This document shows, piece by piece, positions 6,841 to 9,367 of a stretch of 9,367 bases of DNA (the first letter of the stretch is position 1; every line of letters starts with the position of its first letter). Under the pieces are notes generated by a model. The model was not told where the DNA came from and did no database searches. It saw only the letters and a program-made list of their open reading frames with translations. This DNA comes from Galactobacter sp. (GTDB lineage Bacteria; Actinomycetota; Actinomycetes; Actinomycetales; Micrococcaceae), in contig NZ_JALAGT010000134.1 in the NCBI RefSeq assembly GCF_022712295.1, forward strand, positions 1 to 9,367, in the 5' to 3' direction. The position numbers and the translations under genes were made by a program.

Positions 6841-7731
6841 ATGACTGGAACTGCCCTGGCCATGGTGCTGACGGCGGCCGTGCTGCATGCCGTCTGGAAC
6901 CTGGCGGCCAAGCGGGTCTCCGGAGACGGCTTCGCGTTCGTATGGTGGTACAACCTCTTTTCCGTGGTGCTGTGGCTGCCCGTGGGGCTGGCGATGCTGT
7001 GGCAGGGCGGCTTCGCGCAGCTGGGGACCTTGGTGTGGGCCGCGCTCGTGTCCGGAGTGATCCACATCGTGTATCAACTTTCCTTGCAGACCGGGTACGC
7101 CAAGGCGGACCTGAACGTGGTCTATCCGGTGGCCAGGGGCGTTGGTCCACTGTTGAGCATGATCGTGGCCGTGCTGGTCCTGGGCGAGCGGCCCGGGGTG
7201 CAGGGCCTGGTCGGGGGCGTGGTCATCCTGGCCGGGATCGCGGTGATCACCACCGGAGCGGGGGCGTCGGCGAGTAGGACGGGCGGGACGGGTGCCCAGG
7301 GCCGGATGCGGTCGGGGTTGGCGTGGGGCGCCTTCACCGGCGCCGCGATCGCCGGATACACCCTCTGGGACGACCACTCCATGGCCTCGCTCGGGCTGCT
7401 CCCCGTGCCCTATTTCGTGATGTGTTGCGTGTGGCAGACGCTGCTGATGACGCCCGCGCTTCCGAGGGCCACGGGACACCGGCCGCTCGTCCCGGTGCTG
7501 CGCCGCAACTGGTGGCAGGTGCTCGTGGTGGCGGCCGCCTCGCCCCTGGCCTACATCCTGGTGCTGCAGGCCATGCGGACCACGGACGTCTCACTGGTGG
7601 CTCCGGCCAGGGAAACCAGCATCGTCATCGGCGCGCTGCTCGGCTGGCTGCTGTTCAAGGAGGCCCGTCCCGGGCGGCGACTGCTCGGAGCGGCCGTGGT
7701 GCTGACGGGCATCGCGTTGATCGTGGCCTGA
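6841..7731 (+). CDS. EamA/DMT-superfamily membrane transporter
   Basis: A 296-residue integral membrane protein with ten hydrophobic segments, matching the drug/metabolite transporter (10-TMS) fold. The two halves are a visible internal repeat: VYPVARGVGPLLSMIVAVLV followed by LGERPG (94-119) parallels VAPARETSIVIGALLGWLLF followed by KEARPG (253-278), each with the conserved Pro, a long helix and the acidic end typical of the EamA domain. A polar, Gly-rich linker (about 140-158) joins the halves. EamA proteins export or import metabolites such as amino acids, purines or drugs; the substrate here is unknown. The ATG has a TANNNT box 6 nt upstream and no ribosome binding site, implying its own leaderless transcript even though it lies only 24 nt after the phosphatase. 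The promoter of the next gene sits in its last codons. Confidence 0.9.
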   Translation: MTGTALAMVLTAAVLHAVWNLAAKRVSGDGFAFVWWYNLFSVVLWLPVGLAMLWQGGFAQLGTLVWAALVSGVIHIVYQLSLQTGYAKADLNVVYPVARGVGPLLSMIVAVLVLGERPGVQGLVGGVVILAGIAVITTGAGASASRTGGTGAQGRMRSGLAWGAFTGAAIAGYTLWDDHSMASLGLLPVPYFVMCCVWQTLLMTPALPRATGHRPLVPVLRRNWWQVLVVAAASPLAYILVLQAMRTTDVSLVAPARETSIVIGALLGWLLFKEARPGRRLLGAAVVLTGIALIVA

Positions 7732-7744
7732 GACGCACTAGTGT
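7717..7744 (+). promoter_or_regulatory. Promoter of the DUF2087-GNAT gene, leaderless type
   Basis: TTGATC (7717-7722) and TAGTGT (7739-7744) are spaced by 16 nt and form the best -35/-10 pair in the window. The -10 ends 7 nt before GTG 7752, so the transcript should start at about the first codon. The -35 lies within the final codons of the EamA gene. An octamer GTTGATCG occurs at 7716 and again at 7743. Confidence 0.55.
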
Positions 7745-7751
7745 TGATCGG

Positions 7752-8525
7752 GTGAGTCATCCCCGTACGACGTCCCGAACCGTCCTTGCCCGTTTTCTCT
7801 CGCGTGGTCCGCTGGAGCGACTGCCCAAGCGTCCCGACGATCGCGAGTCGCTGTTGGAACTCATCGCCTGGCAGGTGCTGCCGGTTGGTGCCGTGGTGGA
7901 CGAGCCGTCGCTGAACCTGCGGTTGCGCGCCTACACCGAGGACACCGCGATGCTGCGGCGTGCGCTCGTGGATGCCGGCATGGTGCTGCGGGCCGTGGAT
8001 GGTTCCAGTTACACCGGCGCGGTGAAGCGGCCGGAGCTCGTGATCCGGGCCGTGACCGAGGAAGACGACCCGGAGGTCAACCGCATCACGCGGGCGGCCT
8101 ACCTGGAACACTTCGACCCCGAGGTGGAATACCTGTCGTACGTCTCCGCCGCGGGGAAGTCGCGACGAGAGGACGCGGAGACCTGGGTGGCCGAGCGGGG
8201 CGGGATCATGCTGGCCACTGTCACCCTGGCGGAGGCCGGGGGCGTCTGGGCGGATGTGGCCCGTGCGCGCGAGCTGGAGTTCAGGCTGCTGACCGTGGAC
8301 CCGTCCGTTCGGCGAACCGGTGCAGGCTCAGGGCTGGTGCGAGCGATCGTGGAGGAAGGGCGGCGGCGATCCAACATCGACCGCGTGGTGCTCTCCACCA
8401 ACAGCGACTGGCACGCGGCGAACGCGATGTACCCGGGCCTGGGCTTCAGCCGTGCCCCCGAGCGCGATTGGACGCCGAGCGACAAGCCGGACCTGACCCT
8501 GCTGGTCTACACGCAGGACGTCTGA
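7752..8525 (+). CDS. DUF2087-GNAT fusion protein
   Basis: This 257-residue protein joins two domains. Residues about 10-88 match the DUF2087 pattern: VLARFLSRGPLERLPKRPDD, a leucine-rich helix, then YTEDTAMLRRALVDAGMVLR and DGSSYTG, a small winged-helix-like domain often found in or beside transcription regulators. Residues about 95-257 are a GCN5-related N-acetyltransferase: LVIRAVTEEDDPEVNRITRA at the start, core strand EFRLLTVDP, and the acetyl-CoA pyrophosphate loop RRTGAGSGL (187-195), closing with HAANAMYPGLGF (221-232). The acceptor substrate is unknown. The GTG start has a well-placed -10 and no Shine-Dalgarno. DUF2087 might bind nucleic acid or a partner and direct the acetyltransferase; that is speculation. 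The assignment of the GNAT fold is firm, the DUF2087 call is by remembered pattern. Confidence 0.85.
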   Translation: MSHPRTTSRTVLARFLSRGPLERLPKRPDDRESLLELIAWQVLPVGAVVDEPSLNLRLRAYTEDTAMLRRALVDAGMVLRAVDGSSYTGAVKRPELVIRAVTEEDDPEVNRITRAAYLEHFDPEVEYLSYVSAAGKSRREDAETWVAERGGIMLATVTLAEAGGVWADVARARELEFRLLTVDPSVRRTGAGSGLVRAIVEEGRRRSNIDRVVLSTNSDWHAANAMYPGLGFSRAPERDWTPSDKPDLTLLVYTQDV

Positions 8526-8564
8526 GGCCGAGGTTCTTCTGGGGGGTGGCCAGGACCAGGCTTT

Positions 8565-8599
8565 CGTGGGATTCGCATCGGCTCGGCGCGAATCCCATG
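8565..8599. terminator. Hairpin downstream of the GNAT gene, candidate terminator
   Basis: TGGGATTCGC (8567-8576) pairs perfectly with GCGAATCCCA (8588-8597) across an 11-nt loop; a G-U and a C-G pair extend the stem to 12. It lies 40 nt after the GNAT stop. No T-run follows, so termination is plausible but not proven. Confidence 0.45.
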
Positions 8600-8602
8600 G
8601 AT

Positions 8603-8634
8603 CGGCGGTCCCGCACGGGATCGCGGGGTCGCCG
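8603..8634. repeat. Second hairpin in the 8526-8711 gap
   Basis: CGGCGGTCCCG (8603-8613) can pair with CGGGGTCGCCG (8624-8634) over all 11 positions, two of them G-U, around a 10-nt loop. It follows the first hairpin by 3 nt. The G-U pairs form only in RNA of this strand, so a role in the transcript is more likely than a DNA palindrome. The sequence is GC-rich, so chance is possible. Confidence 0.35.
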
Positions 8635-8651
8635 TGCCGGCCCGCAACGTC

Positions 8652-8671
8652 TAGGCTCGGACGACCGAGTC
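8652..8671 (+). promoter_or_regulatory. Possible -10 with overlapping stem for the cap-protein gene
   Basis: TAGGCT (8652-8657) is a TANNNT box about 55 nt before ATG 8712. It overlaps a short stem: GGCTCGG (8654-8660) with CCGAGTC (8665-8671), loop ACGA, one G-U pair. No -35 is evident. A transcript from here would carry a leader of about 48 nt including the ribosome binding site. Confidence 0.3.
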
Positions 8672-8700
8672 CACTGCTCGTTGGACCTTGCCGATGCGCC

Positions 8701-8706
8701 GAGGAG
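8701..8706 (+). promoter_or_regulatory. Ribosome binding site fixing ATG 8712
   Basis: GAGGAG ends 5 nt before ATG 8712. It selects this start over the in-frame TTG/ATG codons upstream (ATG-less codons from 8688), whose extra residues do not resemble the family's usual N-terminus. Confidence 0.7.
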
Positions 8707-8711
8707 ACACC

Positions 8712-9338
8712 ATGTCCATCATCCACAAGGCCACACTCGTGCCGAGCAAACTCGAACTGCTCACCGACTGGCTCCCGGTGCAGCCCTGGTATCAAGGGCA
8801 GGACAACCCCCACCTGAGTGTGGTGGGCGGATTCCGGCTGGACGATCCCGACGGCGAGGTCGGCCTGGAGTTCATGGCGGTCCGGGACGAGAACGACCTG
8901 ACCTATTACATGGTTCCGCTGACCTACCGCTGTGCGCCGCTGCCGGGTGACGATGCGCTGGAGCACCTCGTCGGCACCCTGGACCACAGCGTGCTCGGCA
9001 AACGCTACGTGTACGACGGACCCCACGACCACGTGTGGCGCGAGGCGGTGGCCGCGTTGTTGGATGGTGAGGCCGAGCCGCAGGCGCGCGGCGTCTCCGA
9101 TACACGAGACCTGACGGTGCAGCTGATGCCGGGAACAGAATCCGGCGAGGTGGGGGAGGGCACGGTCAACCGGGTACCCGTTCCGGGTGAGGTCGAGGGT
9201 CCGGGCGTGGTGATCCCCGTGGACGGACCGGAGGGCGAAGCGTTCCCCGTGTTGGTGCTGCGGGGCGTTTCGGGCGTGGCCGGTGGTCTCACTCCAGGTA
9301 GTCGTGGATCCACCGGCGGATATCGGCCAGGGTGCTGA
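8712..9338 (+). CDS. Maltokinase N-terminal cap-like (CG0192-type) protein
   Basis: The 208-residue product starts MSIIHKATLVPSKLELL and continues DWLPVQPWYQG (19-29), GGFRLDDPDGEVGLEFMAV (39-57), YYMVPLTYRCAPL (65-77) and GTLDHSVLGKRYVYDGPHD (88-106). This is the pattern of the N-terminal cap domain of mycobacterial-type maltokinases, here without the kinase domain, as in stand-alone actinobacterial proteins often mislabelled as glucan-branching enzymes. No catalytic residues can be named, and a link to trehalose/maltose-1-phosphate glycogen metabolism is only suggested by the cap. The second half (about 131-185, DLTVQLMPG to PVLVLRG) looks beta-rich. The last 20 or so residues (186-208) are Gly/Ser-rich and unlike the rest, and their DNA overlaps the 3' end of the minus-strand gene, so the original stop may have been lost. 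GAGGAG 5 nt upstream supports the ATG. Confidence 0.8.
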   Translation: MSIIHKATLVPSKLELLTDWLPVQPWYQGQDNPHLSVVGGFRLDDPDGEVGLEFMAVRDENDLTYYMVPLTYRCAPLPGDDALEHLVGTLDHSVLGKRYVYDGPHDHVWREAVAALLDGEAEPQARGVSDTRDLTVQLMPGTESGEVGEGTVNRVPVPGEVEGPGVVIPVDGPEGEAFPVLVLRGVSGVAGGLTPGSRGSTGGYRPGC

Positions 9339-9367
9339 ACGACACCCGACCGATCCTACGAGTGAGA
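9289..9367 (-). CDS. C-terminal end of an unidentified minus-strand gene (partial)
   Basis: Reading the minus strand, an open frame enters from the right edge and ends at TGA (9291-9289). It gives 25 residues, LTRRIGRVSFSTLADIRRWI followed by HDYLE, which look like a normal protein end: a strand then an amphipathic helix. The frame is too short to identify the family and the length alone does not exclude chance. It is convergent with the cap-protein gene and overlaps it by 50 nt. I call it a gene because the peptide composition is more protein-like than the + frame tail over the same bases. Confidence 0.5.
   Translation of the reverse strand, partial: LTRRIGRVSFSTLADIRRWIHDYLE

Noticed and set aside
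5389..7479. 696-residue minus-strand open frame across ligA, the phosphatase and the EamA gene
   Set aside because: It spans three recognised + strand genes, shows no family motif, and has the His/Gly/Arg composition of a shadow frame.
7716..7750. Octamer direct repeat GTTGATCG as an operator
   Set aside because: Two 8-bp copies 27 bp apart, one inside coding sequence, can arise by chance and there is no dyad symmetry or regulator nearby.
7323..7751. Upstream extension of the GNAT gene into the EamA gene (start at 7323)
   Set aside because: The extra 143 residues are the out-of-frame translation of the transporter and are Arg/His/Gly-rich. The promoter and GTG at 7752 place the start there, where DUF2087 similarity begins.

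Overview
The window is GC-rich, uses GTG and TTG starts, and reads like the chromosome of a high-GC Gram-positive (Actinomycetota). A LigA with the extended actinobacterial segment between zinc finger and helix-hairpin-helix region, a class III adenylate cyclase with the Rv1264-type regulatory domain, a bPH-type membrane protein next to birA, and a free-standing maltokinase-cap protein all point to Micrococcales, most likely Micrococcaceae. That placement is inferred from protein resemblance remembered, not from a search. No mobile element, tRNA, rRNA or CRISPR array is visible.

Layout, left to right, all on + unless stated: the C-terminal third of a short-chain dehydrogenase (2-319); birA, biotin protein ligase (397-1281); a two-TM PH-like membrane protein (1430-1984); a soluble class III adenylate cyclase with a disordered N-terminus (2049-3512); a perfect 26-bp inverted repeat with a 3-nt loop directly after the cyclase stop (3513-3567); ligA, NAD+-dependent DNA ligase (3596-5932); an inositol monophosphatase-family phosphatase overlapping ligA by ATGA (5929-6816); an EamA/DMT transporter (6841-7731); a DUF2087-GNAT fusion (7752-8525); a structured 186-nt gap holding two good hairpins (8526-8711); a maltokinase N-cap-like protein (8712-9338); and the last 26 codons of a minus-strand gene (9289-9367) whose 3' end overlaps the previous gene tail-to-tail.

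The genes are mostly housekeeping or conserved accessory functions: biotinylation of carboxylases, cAMP synthesis, replication/repair ligation, sugar-phosphate hydrolysis, small-molecule transport and acyl transfer. The only clear translational coupling is ligA to the phosphatase. ligA, the EamA gene and the GNAT gene each have a TANNNT-like -10 element ending 6-7 nt before the start codon and no Shine-Dalgarno, which is the signature of leaderless transcription; birA, the PH protein, the cyclase and the cap protein instead have good ribosome binding sites.

I do not see a clear new multi-gene system. The observations most worth following are the long perfect hairpin between the cyclase and ligA, the DUF2087-GNAT fusion, the run of leaderless starts, the structured gap at 8526-8711, and the eroded-looking convergent 3' overlap at the right edge.
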